From an uncultured Xanthobacteraceae bacterium (GTDB lineage Bacteria > Pseudomonadota > Alphaproteobacteria > Rhizobiales > Xanthobacteraceae): a stretch of DNA of 6,804 nucleotides. Positions 1 to 6,017 of this stretch are shown piece after piece. Each line of letters starts with the position of its first letter. The stretch's first letter is position 1. The notes under the pieces are model-generated. The model was not told the origin of the DNA and did not search any database. It saw only the letters and a list, made by a program, of their open reading frames with translations. Location of the stretch: positions 1 through 6,804 of the forward strand of contig CATPBC010000458.1 in NCBI GenBank assembly GCA_955652195.1, given 5' to 3'. The position numbers and the translations under genes are program-made.

Positions 1-782
1 AGATCCGCTTGCTTGGCCGGCCCGCGGTCGGCGAGGCCGACGATGACAAGCCGGTTCTCGACTTCGGTAGCGTAAAGGCCGAGCCATGGTCGCGGCGGCG
101 CGTTCCTGCGGCCAAACTTGAGAACATCGTCGATGATCGGTTTTAGAAGATCGATGGGCACCATCATGTTGATGTTTTGCGTCTGCCCCCGCTCCGCGGC
201 GTGCTGGAGCTGCAGCGAACCGATGCCGAGAAGATCGCCGGCCGGGCCAATCAAAGCGGTGCCGCCCCAATTCGGATGCGCCGGCGCGGTAAAGATCGCC
301 TCGTCGAGCACGTATTCCCAATAGCCGGCGAACTCCTGCTTGGCGACGATACGCGCGGCCACCGAGCGCTGTCGCCCGCCATAGCCGCCGATTACGACGC
401 GCTCGCCGAGTGACGCGGCGGCCGACTCGCCGATTTGCAGCGACGGCACATCGAGCTTGGCCAGCGCTTGGACGAGCCCGAAGCCGCTCTCCTGATCGTA
501 GCCCAGCACATGTCCCGGCACCGAGCGGCCGTCGCTCAGCGCGATCCAAATGTTCTCGGCTTCAGTGATCAGATAACCGATTGTGAGGATCAACCCATTG
601 CCGCGGATGAAGACGCCATTGCCGGCCCGCTCGGTGCCAAGCGTATCGGCCGTGAACGCGTCAGCCGGAACCGTGGCGTGCAAACCGACCACGCAGGACA
701 GCGCGCGTTCGAGATCATAGCCGTAGTCTCCCGGCTTCGGTTGTACGGCGGACGGCACTTTCCAGTCGCTCACGGACGGCAT
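1..782 (-). CDS. Trypsin-fold (S1C/HtrA-like) protein with PDZ-like start and no catalytic triad; partial, runs off the left edge
   Basis: The reading frame stays open from the ATG at 782 to the window edge (260 codons), so the C-terminus is missing. The HtrA/S1C fold shows in GNGVFIRGNGLILTIGYLI (residues about 54-72), a DGRSVPGHVLGYD strand (84-96), a VVIGGYGG strand (129-136) and NWGGTALIGPAGDLLGIGS (171-189). A PDZ-like domain begins at RPWLGL (231). Aligned with HtrA proteins, the catalytic His falls on Tyr70, the Asp on Gly100 and the Ser on Gly173; there is no Ser at all between about 155 and 188. From established knowledge of the fold it should not hydrolyse peptides, so a binding or scaffold role is inferred. 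There is no signal peptide or membrane segment, so a cytoplasmic location is likely. A GAGAAG ribosome-binding site lies about 6 bases before the ATG, and an in-frame TAA two codons upstream fixes the start. It lies 135 bp behind the decarboxylase on the same strand. Annotation pipelines would probably call it a serine protease. Confidence 0.85.
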   Translation of the reverse strand, partial: MPSVSDWKVPSAVQPKPGDYGYDLERALSCVVGLHATVPADAFTADTLGTERAGNGVFIRGNGLILTIGYLITEAENIWIALSDGRSVPGHVLGYDQESGFGLVQALAKLDVPSLQIGESAAASLGERVVIGGYGGRQRSVAARIVAKQEFAGYWEYVLDEAIFTAPAHPNWGGTALIGPAGDLLGIGSLQLQHAAERGQTQNINMMVPIDLLKPIIDDVLKFGRRNAPPRPWLGLYATEVENRLVIVGLADRGPAKQAD

Positions 783-917
783 TCGTTACTTCTCGCTCGC
801 ACCGGCAGGCGCAATGAGGATTTTGCCGCCGAGTTGAGGTCTCCGGCAAGATACCGGCTCTCGCTATGTGTTGACGGCATGTGCTGCGATCAAGGCCGTT
901 GCCGGCTTGGCTCACGG
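783..917. other. Gap between the decarboxylase and the pseudoprotease
   Basis: These 135 bp separate two leftward genes. I see no convincing terminator, promoter or small gene in them. The only open stretch that ends next to the downstream start is a short piece read between in-frame stops, without a start codon. Whether the two genes are co-transcribed cannot be told from the sequence. Confidence 0.5.
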
Positions 918-1793
918 TTACGCGCCGGACAGGCTCGCATCGAGAAATTCCTTCGACCAGCGCGAATAGTCGGCCTGACGCGTGACCTGCTTCATTAGGT
1001 CCGGCGATGCAACAGCTTTGATGCTGGCCGGCGGCGTGCCGGCGCGCAGCGCTTTGAGCGTCTCGTGCACGGCATTCACCGCCGCCATGAATGGCAGGTG
1101 GCCCTGCAGGCAAATGCGGACATTGCGCGCGCTGAGATAATCCAGATCGTAAAGCTCAGCTCCCGGACTGCCGAGAAAGAGCGGCAGCTTGACCGCGGCG
1201 GCGACTGCATCGAGCTGTGCGCGCGTCTTTACGCCGGCCATGAACAGCATGTCGACGCCGGCTTCCTCGTAGGCCTTCAACCGCGCGATCGTGTCGGCAA
1301 CGCCGGTGATCGCCATCGCACTGGTGCGGCCGACGATGATGAGCCGCTTGTCCTGGCGCCCGGCAAGCGCCGCCTTCATCTTGCCGACGCCCTCCGGGAT
1401 CGGGATCAGGCTCGTCCCGCTCGCCCCGTAGCTGGTCGGTAAAACGGTGTCCTCGATGGTCAATGCCGCGACGCCTGCGGTTTCCAGCTCCTCCACCGTA
1501 CGCTTGACGCTGAGCGCATTGCCGTAGCCGTGGTCGGCGTCGACCAGCAATGGCAATTTGCCGGCACGATTGATCCGATAGGCCTGCTGCGCGAATTCGG
1601 TCAGCGTCAGCACCACTACATCGGGCGCGCCGAGCACCGTGAATGATGCGATTGAGCCCGCGAACATGCCGGCTTCGAACCCGAGATCTTCGGCGATGCG
1701 CGCCGAGATGGCGTCGTAGACCGACCCCGGATAGATGCAACGCGATCCCGTAATGAGGGAGCGCAAGCGCTCCCGCCGGTCCGTCCAATCCAT
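918..1793 (-). CDS. Isocitrate lyase/PEP mutase superfamily enzyme, probable oxaloacetate decarboxylase (PA4872-like)
   Basis: This is a 291-residue (beta/alpha)8-barrel lyase of the PEP mutase/isocitrate lyase superfamily, predicted to be cytoplasmic and Mg2+-dependent. The superfamily metal site shows as DADHGYGN (residues 85-92), followed by LTIEDTVLP (111-119) and VGRT (154-157). The long true-isocitrate-lyase KKCGH loop is absent. The spacing and wording (AxxLTIEDTxLP, EGVGKMKAAL at 134-143, GH at 231-232) match the Pseudomonas aeruginosa PA4872 protein, a characterised oxaloacetate decarboxylase that also has a His near the position of His232. Oxaloacetate to pyruvate plus CO2 is therefore the likeliest reaction; lysis of a related 2-substituted malate is the main alternative. 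The ATG at 1793 is preferred over an in-frame ATG at 1838: it has an AGGGG ribosome-binding site about 8 bases upstream, and MDWTDRRERL looks like the family N-terminus, whereas the 15 extra residues do not. The enzyme is 172 bp downstream of the small secreted-protein gene. Confidence 0.87.
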   Translation of the reverse strand: MDWTDRRERLRSLITGSRCIYPGSVYDAISARIAEDLGFEAGMFAGSIASFTVLGAPDVVVLTLTEFAQQAYRINRAGKLPLLVDADHGYGNALSVKRTVEELETAGVAALTIEDTVLPTSYGASGTSLIPIPEGVGKMKAALAGRQDKRLIIVGRTSAMAITGVADTIARLKAYEEAGVDMLFMAGVKTRAQLDAVAAAVKLPLFLGSPGAELYDLDYLSARNVRICLQGHLPFMAAVNAVHETLKALRAGTPPASIKAVASPDLMKQVTRQADYSRWSKEFLDASLSGA

Positions 1794-1826
1794 GCTGATG
1801 CCCCTGCTGCCTAGTTTGCTGCGGCG

Positions 1827-1855
1827 GTGTTCTAACACGTCGCGCGGCGCCGCGC
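1827..1855. promoter_or_regulatory. Two adjacent dyads upstream of the decarboxylase gene (possible operator)
   Basis: GTGTT-CT-AACAC (1827-1838) is an inverted repeat with 5-bp arms. Three bases further on is a perfect 14-bp palindrome, GCGCGGCGCCGCGC (1842-1855). Both lie 34-62 bp in front of the chosen start at 1793, where a repressor or activator site could sit. Part of this tract would be coding if the upstream ATG at 1838 were used. GC-only palindromes arise easily in such DNA, so a regulatory role is only a suggestion. Confidence 0.25.
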
Positions 1856-1922
1856 CTGCAGCTCATCACTGCTTGCTGCAGCGTCAGAAAAAATCTGTCG
1901 AGGCGAGAAAGCTATTCAACCC

Positions 1923-1938
1923 GGCCGACTACTCGGCC
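1923..1938 (-). terminator. Small hairpin after the secreted-protein gene (weak terminator candidate)
   Basis: GGCCGA-CTAC-TCGGCC forms a perfect 6-bp stem with a 4-base loop, 28 bp after the stop codon at 1966. On the minus strand it is followed by GGGTTGAATAG and not by a T-run, so it lacks the second half of an intrinsic terminator. On the plus strand it is followed by TATTTCCTT, but no plus-strand gene ends here. Confidence 0.25.
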
Positions 1939-1947
1939 TATTTCCTT

Positions 1948-1971
1948 GACCGATTACTTGACCGGTTACTT
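1948..1971 (-). repeat. 12-bp tandem duplication carrying the stop codon
   Basis: On the minus strand AAGTAACCGGTC is followed directly by AAGTAATCGGTC (11 of 12 identical). The period is exactly four codons, so the final Lys codon plus TAA of the 146-residue protein is repeated in frame, with a second TAA at 1956-1954. It looks like a slipped-strand duplication with one later point change. Confidence 0.8.
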
Positions 1972-2406
1972 GGACGCGGCGTCGACCGGCGCGCCGGTCT
2001 GCTGCTCCAATTCTTTCAGTTTTTTCTGCAGGAACGGCAGACTTGCGACCAGCGCGCAATTCGCCTGATCCGTGGCCGCCTGCTTTTGCACCTGAGCCCA
2101 TCGCGCGTCGGCATCCTGTTTGTTCCAAGGACGCTTGGTCTCGACGTTGAATGCTCCCTGCGAGGCGAGATTATCAAGCGAACGACGATAGTCTTGCAGA
2201 TTAAGAACGCGATCGCGCGGCTCGAAATAAAAATTGGTGGCGTTCAGCTCGCTGCAATGACGGAGGCCGGACGCAAAATTTCGCTGCGCCATTTGGGCAT
2301 CGAAAATCTTGGCCTTGAGATCGTTAAGGGCCTCCGCGTTTTGCGCGTGCAGCGGGCTGCACAGAAGCAATGCAAGCAGAGCCGCCGTGAAACCTATGCG
2401 TGTCAT
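1966..2406 (-). CDS. Small secreted (periplasmic) protein of unknown function, 146 aa
   Basis: The N-terminus is a clear Sec signal peptide: MTR, then a hydrophobic core IGFTAALLALLL (4-15), then a likely signal peptidase I site after LHA (residue 21). Cys16 lies in the core, but LLLC is not a proper lipobox, so a lipoprotein is unlikely. The mature part, about 125 residues, is mainly hydrophilic and probably helical, with a central NFYFEPRDRVLNLQDYRRSLDNL-type segment (58-80) and a C-terminal QKKLKELEQQ helix (127-136). It has exactly two cysteines, Cys51 and Cys117, which could form a disulfide in the periplasm. I do not recognise the family and assign no function. The ATG at 2406 is chosen over longer in-frame starts because it opens directly onto the signal peptide and has GGGAGA about 6-9 bases upstream. 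It is divergent from LDT1, so the two might share a control region. Confidence 0.85.
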   Translation of the reverse strand: MTRIGFTAALLALLLCSPLHAQNAEALNDLKAKIFDAQMAQRNFASGLRHCSELNATNFYFEPRDRVLNLQDYRRSLDNLASQGAFNVETKRPWNKQDADARWAQVQKQAATDQANCALVASLPFLQKKLKELEQQTGAPVDAASK

Positions 2407-2617
2407 TTCCCGTCTCCCGCAAAGTCGTGGAAATGTCGATTGTTGAGAAATTTTATACCATAAGAGAGCAATACTCACAGTGGTTACCGACTGTTGACCA
2501 TGCCCGCGAAGTGCCGTTTCGGCGGCCAAATCGCCCGCGGAAATCACTGTTTTTGCCTTGTTCCCGCCTAATGTTGCCTGCAAGACTGGGCGGGTTAGGG
2601 ACCTTGGGGGGCCTGCC
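2407..2617. promoter_or_regulatory. Divergent intergenic region between the secreted-protein gene and LDT1
   Basis: This 211-bp stretch must hold the promoters of both divergent genes. Its left third (about 2439-2475) is much more A+T-rich than its surroundings. On the minus strand it contains TATAAA (2457-2452), about 46 bp before the ATG at 2406, a reasonable -10 element; no good -35 element lies at the right distance. For LDT1 I see TTGACC at 2494-2499 but no matching -10. No terminator or RNA gene is seen. Confidence 0.35.
2606..2611 (+). promoter_or_regulatory. Ribosome-binding site that decides the GTG start of LDT1
   Basis: A GGGGGG run lies 6 bases before the GTG at 2618. It is the best Shine-Dalgarno-like element near any in-frame start and puts the start exactly at the beginning of the signal peptide. 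Confidence 0.5.
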
Positions 2618-3583
2618 GTGCGGTGGATTAGCCTTACGATGGCAGTGGCGGCGCTAGCCGCGTCGGTTAGCGGTGCTGCAGCGCAATATTATCCCCCCCC
2701 GGACTATCCACCGCCTCCGCCACCTGGCTATGTCGGGGGACCGGTCTATCGCGATGCTCGCGGCGTCCCGATCAATCCGCGCTATGTGCAGCCGGCCCCG
2801 GGCGAAGAGGTCTACGATGGGCCGCCACCCGTTGGCCGCTCGTTTTTCCCGCCGCAGCCGATGCCCGTTCTCAATGGCGGGCTCATGCAACGGCCGCCCA
2901 GCGAGCTCGCTGACGTGTCCGGTTCCGCGGATGTGACCGGTACGGTTCGCGGCGCCGCTGTCGCTCCCGGAGCGCCACCGCCCGGTTACATACCTGGCGG
3001 CAATGCCGCGCCACCGCGCTCGAATTCAACCGTCATCGCCTCTCTGCCGCCGGAAGATCAGCCTGAGCAAGGACCGAGCAAGGAACTGCCGGAGCGATTC
3101 CGCCGTCAGATCGTCAACTTCACCACGACCGAACCGGCAGGCACTGTCATCATCGATACGCCGAACACGTACCTCTATCTCGTGCTCGGCAATGGCAAGG
3201 CCATACGCTACGGCGTCGGCGTCGGCCGCGAGGGTTTCACCTGGTCCGGCAGCGAACGCATCAGCGGCATGAAGGAATGGCCCGACTGGCACCCGCCGAA
3301 GGAGATGATCGAGCGGCAACCTTATCTGCCTCGTTTCATGGCTGGCGGCGAAACCAATCCGCTCGGCGCGCGCTCACTTTATCTCGGCAACACCGTCTAC
3401 CGCATCCACGGCACCAATCAGCCCTCGACCATCGGCAGCTTCGTGTCCTCGGGCTGCATCAGGCTGACTAACGACGATATTGAAGACCTCTACAATCGAG
3501 TGAACGTTGGCACGCGCATTGTCGTGCTGCCGGGCAGCAATCCGGATGCGGCGGCGATATCGCAGCATTCGATCGCCCGCTAA
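2618..3583 (+). CDS. Exported L,D-transpeptidase, YkuD/ErfK type, with proline-rich linker (LDT1)
   Basis: This 321-residue protein starts with a Sec signal peptide (MRWISLTMAVAALAAS..., cleavage probably after AAA, residues 20-22). A proline/glycine-rich linker follows (YYPPPDYPPPPPPGY, about 24-38, and further Pro-rich text to about 150). The YkuD catalytic domain (about 165-305) begins at VNFTTTEPAGTVIID. Its active site is His264 (HGTN) with Ser278-Gly279-Cys280-Ile-Arg282; Cys280 is the nucleophile. The usual His in the SHGC form of the motif is Ser here (SSGC), a variant I know from alphaproteobacterial members. The family cuts and re-forms peptide bonds in peptidoglycan stem peptides, making 3-3 cross-links or anchoring proteins; which of these applies is not decidable here. 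The GTG start is preferred to a TTG at 2558, which would add 20 residues that do not look like a signal peptide. The short C-terminal tail is unremarkable. It is followed by a 217-bp gap, so it may be a single-gene unit. Confidence 0.9.
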   Translation: MRWISLTMAVAALAASVSGAAAQYYPPPDYPPPPPPGYVGGPVYRDARGVPINPRYVQPAPGEEVYDGPPPVGRSFFPPQPMPVLNGGLMQRPPSELADVSGSADVTGTVRGAAVAPGAPPPGYIPGGNAAPPRSNSTVIASLPPEDQPEQGPSKELPERFRRQIVNFTTTEPAGTVIIDTPNTYLYLVLGNGKAIRYGVGVGREGFTWSGSERISGMKEWPDWHPPKEMIERQPYLPRFMAGGETNPLGARSLYLGNTVYRIHGTNQPSTIGSFVSSGCIRLTNDDIEDLYNRVNVGTRIVVLPGSNPDAAAISQHSIAR

Positions 3584-3682
3584 AGCCGCCTGTAATTTCG
3601 TTAGCGCTGGAATCCCGCTCGGCAATTTGGATGTTGCCGCGCGGTTGCGCTCATCATTGTCATTTTTAACGTTGGTTTTCGC

Positions 3683-3710
3683 CCGACTCAGCTAAGGTTG
3701 TATGAGTCGG
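3683..3710. promoter_or_regulatory. Inverted repeat between LDT1 and the membrane-protein gene
   Basis: CCGACTCA (3683-3690) and TGAGTCGG (3703-3710) are perfect 8-bp arms around a 12-bp spacer. It lies 100 bp after the LDT1 stop and 90 bp before the next start. There is no T-run on either side, so it looks more like a protein-binding dyad than an intrinsic terminator. Confidence 0.35.
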
Positions 3711-3800
3711 ATTCACCATTCGGCGGGCGCCCTCGCCATGATCGTGAAGCTTTGTCAGGCGTGATTCTTCGCGGATCGCGCGGGCATTCAGCGAGGTCCA

Positions 3801-4697
3801 ATGTTCCTAAATGTTCGTCTGCTGGTCGTAGCGGTTCTGGCTGCGATTGCCGGAATCACTTGCGGTTTGGGCTTGTTCGCGACATTCCGCGTCAATCACG
3901 AACCGTTGGCGCGCTTTTCGGAGGGCGGCCCGCCGCTGCAGCTCGCATTCGACAATCTCGCGCCCATGCCAGATACGGCGGCTCCGGTGGTTGCGCGATA
4001 TCCGCTCAATGGCGCGGCAAAGCCGCTTTCCGCCGCAGTGCTCATTCCGTCGCCGAATCCGGCGCCAGATCCCGCCGAGGCCGGCTCAGCGCCCGGCGAG
4101 GGCTCGGCGAACGCCCAGTACGGTACCGTCACCACCGCTCCGGCGGATCAAAGAGATGAGACAAGCGTCGCCGTCGTCACGCCTGGCCAGCAATCCACCG
4201 GCGCCGCTGAAAACATTGAGACAGGTCAGCACGCGGCCGATGGTGTGGCACCGGGCGCGCAGGAGCCTGACAAGTCTCCGCCGCCAACCGAATCCGCCGG
4301 ATCCACCGCAACTGAGGCTGCCGCCGACGGCGCAACCGACACTGCGGCGGAGAAAATCGCGCTGGCAAATTCGGCTGCTCAGATTGAAGATCCGGCAGTT
4401 AAGCAAACCAAAGCGCGCGCGAGCGACGTCGCCAAACCGTCGGCCAAAGCGGCGCGTCCGGCGAAACCAACACGCCGCGCGACCAAGGCGATTCGCATCC
4501 GGCGAACGCCAGCCACAGTGGCGGCGCAGCCAGCCAATGTGTGGACTCAGCCGACCTACCAATGGACCGACGCCACCCAGACGTCGCAAACCGTACGGCG
4601 CGTCGTAGTGAAGCGGCATCGTGCGGCGAAGAAAGCGGCGCCGGCCGCGCAATCCAACTTGACCGGCGCAACCGCCGGCGTCCTCGGCGCCCAATAG
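3801..4697 (+). CDS. Membrane-anchored Ala/Pro/Lys-rich protein of unknown function, 298 aa
   Basis: One hydrophobic segment at residues about 6-28 (RLLVVAVLAAIAGITCGLGL...) anchors the protein, with the short N-terminus probably inside and the long remainder in the periplasm; an uncleaved signal anchor is more likely than cleavage. Residues 30-200 are low-complexity, rich in Ala, Pro, Glu, Asp and Thr and probably disordered. Residues about 205-235 are strongly basic (repeated Lys/Arg-Pro/Ala, then RRATKAIRIRR). A small aromatic patch follows (WTQPTYQW, about 249-256), then another basic run VVVKRHRAAKK (about 268-278). There are no recognisable catalytic motifs and no known domain that I can name. 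An acidic middle plus a basic tail would suit binding to cell wall or nucleic acid, but this is guesswork. The ATG at 3801 has a GAGG ribosome-binding site about 5 bases upstream. It lies 78 bp before the flavin monooxygenase gene and may be co-transcribed with it. Codon use matches the neighbours. Confidence 0.82.
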   Translation: MFLNVRLLVVAVLAAIAGITCGLGLFATFRVNHEPLARFSEGGPPLQLAFDNLAPMPDTAAPVVARYPLNGAAKPLSAAVLIPSPNPAPDPAEAGSAPGEGSANAQYGTVTTAPADQRDETSVAVVTPGQQSTGAAENIETGQHAADGVAPGAQEPDKSPPPTESAGSTATEAAADGATDTAAEKIALANSAAQIEDPAVKQTKARASDVAKPSAKAARPAKPTRRATKAIRIRRTPATVAAQPANVWTQPTYQWTDATQTSQTVRRVVVKRHRAAKKAAPAAQSNLTGATAGVLGAQ

Positions 4698-4775
4698 CAA
4701 GATGGCGAGATTGACGCGGGCTGAGCCGGCGCGCTGATAGCTGCCGGTGCTCGCAACGATACGCAAAGAATTCGC

Positions 4776-5783
4776 GTGATCCCGCTTTCCGTCCTCGATC
4801 TGTCGCCCGTCACCACGGCCACGCCCGGCTCCGCGGCCTTGCATAATTCGCTGGATCTGGCGCGGCTCGCCGAGCGGCTGGGCTACACGCGCTATTGGCT
4901 TGCCGAACATCACAATCTGGCGAATATCGCCAGCTCATCTCCCGAACTCATGATTGGGCAAATCGCCGCCGCCACTTCGCGCATTCGCGTCGGCTCGGGC
5001 GGCGTGATGTTGCCCAATCATGCACCGCTCATGGTCGCCGAGCGCTTCAAGGTGCTGGAGGCGCTGTTTCCGGGCCGCATCGATCTCGGCCTTGGCCGCG
5101 CACCGGGTACCGATCCGGTCACCTCCTACGCGCTGCGCGCAAGACAGGATCCGCGAGCGGGCGACGAATTCCTCGAGCGCTTTCAGGAATTGCTGCTGCT
5201 CGAGCACGGCGGCTTCCCGGAAGGGCATCCGTTTCGCAACGTGCGCGCCATGCCTGCCGATGTGGCGCTGCCGCCGATTTGGCTTTTGGGCTCGAGCGGC
5301 TATAGCGCCGAGCTTGCCGCGGCGTTCGGGCTCGGCTTTGCTTTTGCGCATCACTTTGCCGATTACGACGCGGCGAGCGCGATGCTCAGTTACCGCGAAC
5401 GTTTCAAGCCGTCGGCGACACTGGCGCGGCCTTATGCGATTCTCGCCACCGCAGCGGTGGCGGCGGACAATGATGCGGAAGCTGAGCGCATCGCGGCGAG
5501 CGCCGCGTTGCATTACGTGCGGCGCGCCAAGGGGGAATATCTGCCGCTGGAATCGCCCGAAGTGGCCGCGGCGTATCCTTACACGCCGATCGATCGCGAA
5601 CGCATGGCCCGCCAGCGCGCTCGCTTGGCGGCAGGAAGCGCGACAACCGTCAAGGATCGGCTGCTTGCGTTGGCGCAGGCGACGCACGCGGATGAAGTCA
5701 TGATCACCAGCATGGTGTACGACCATGCGGCGCGCCGGCATTCCTATGAGCTATTGGCGGAAGTCTTTGCTTTGCCGCGCTGA
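4776..5783 (+). CDS. Luciferase-like flavin-dependent monooxygenase, YhbW/MsnO8 group
   Basis: This 335-residue protein matches the bacterial luciferase-like (LLM) family over its full length and closely resembles E. coli YhbW. Shared landmarks are LDLARLAERLGYTRYWLAEHHN (26-47, with Glu44-His45-His46), the SGGVMLPNHAPLMVAE block (74-89), FPGRIDLGLGRAPGTD (98-113), WLLGSSGYSAELAAAFGL (about 168-185) and the C-terminal ADEVMI plus DHAARRHSYEL segments. Members are cytoplasmic TIM-barrel enzymes that use reduced FMN and O2 to oxidise an organic substrate; the substrate of this subgroup is not known, so none is assigned. The start is GTG at 4776: it begins directly at the family N-terminus (IPLSVLDLSPV), there is no other start codon back to an in-frame TGA at 4722, and only a weak purine stretch (AAAGAA) serves as ribosome-binding site. 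Nothing is missing from the family length. Confidence 0.92.
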   Translation: MIPLSVLDLSPVTTATPGSAALHNSLDLARLAERLGYTRYWLAEHHNLANIASSSPELMIGQIAAATSRIRVGSGGVMLPNHAPLMVAERFKVLEALFPGRIDLGLGRAPGTDPVTSYALRARQDPRAGDEFLERFQELLLLEHGGFPEGHPFRNVRAMPADVALPPIWLLGSSGYSAELAAAFGLGFAFAHHFADYDAASAMLSYRERFKPSATLARPYAILATAAVAADNDAEAERIAASAALHYVRRAKGEYLPLESPEVAAAYPYTPIDRERMARQRARLAAGSATTVKDRLLALAQATHADEVMITSMVYDHAARRHSYELLAEVFALPR

Positions 5784-6017
5784 CCTAAGTCGCACGGCCG
5801 ACAATGTTTACGCAATTCCGCATGGCGTGGCCGCGCAATTGGAATGCACTGTTGCAATTGCGCGGCGATATAAACACTGGTGTCGATCCTTCCGGCACCG
5901 AAGTTTTGCCGCAATTCGCCACCGGCGCGACACACTCGCGATCTGGCGAAAGCTTATCCGCTGCACTAGGATTTGCGGCTGCTGGGCTTAGACGTTTCAC
6001 GTCGGCTGGGGAAAGCA
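5784..6017. other. Intergenic region before LDT2
   Basis: This 234-bp stretch has no supportable gene. It holds a long inverted repeat (5830-5866, entered separately) and four copies of GCAATT at 5812, 5835, 5854 and 5911. A TATAAA box at 5869-5874 directly follows the inverted repeat but has no good -35 partner. An open stretch from an ATG at 5804 (95 codons) overlaps the LDT2 start region, has no visible ribosome-binding site and has no protein-like pattern, so it is not called. Confidence 0.5.
5830..5866. promoter_or_regulatory. 12-bp perfect inverted repeat (operator or terminator candidate)
   Basis: GCCGCGCAATTG (5830-5841) and CAATTGCGCGGC (5855-5866) pair perfectly over 12 bp around a 13-base spacer. 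It sits 46 bp after the monooxygenase stop. It is followed by GATATAAACACTGG and not by a T-run, so an intrinsic terminator is doubtful. The AT-containing arms, centred on CAATTG, and the further GCAATT copies nearby make a regulator-binding site plausible. Confidence 0.4.

Noticed and set aside
435..998. Open frame of 187 codons on the plus strand
   Set aside because: It is antisense to the pseudoprotease and crosses into the end of the decarboxylase. The opposite strand shows clear homology to known folds, this one does not.
1794..1838. Upstream ATG at 1838 as the decarboxylase start
   Set aside because: It would add 15 residues that do not fit the family N-terminus, while the ATG at 1793 has a better-placed ribosome-binding site.
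1156..1869. Open frame of 237 codons on the minus strand, in another frame of the decarboxylase gene
   Set aside because: It shares its DNA with a clearly recognisable enzyme and reads as arginine-rich noise.
1735..2463. Open frame of 242 codons on the plus strand opposite the small secreted protein
   Set aside because: The minus strand has a ribosome-binding site and a textbook signal peptide. The plus-strand reading spans an intergenic gap and two gene ends without any protein-like pattern.
4723..4752. Imperfect hairpin GAGCCGGC with GCCGGTGCTC between the membrane-protein and monooxygenase genes
   Set aside because: The stem needs a 2-base bulge, no T-run follows, and similar GC pairings are common by chance at this base composition.
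4086..4913. Open frame of 275 codons on the minus strand
   Set aside because: It lies opposite the membrane-protein gene and the start of the monooxygenase gene. Its translation is an Arg/Gly-rich mix without domain pattern, as expected from the complement of GC-rich coding DNA.
4935..5741. Open frame of 268 codons on the minus strand
   Set aside because: It is antisense to the well-supported luciferase-like gene and has an Arg/His-rich composition with no family resemblance.
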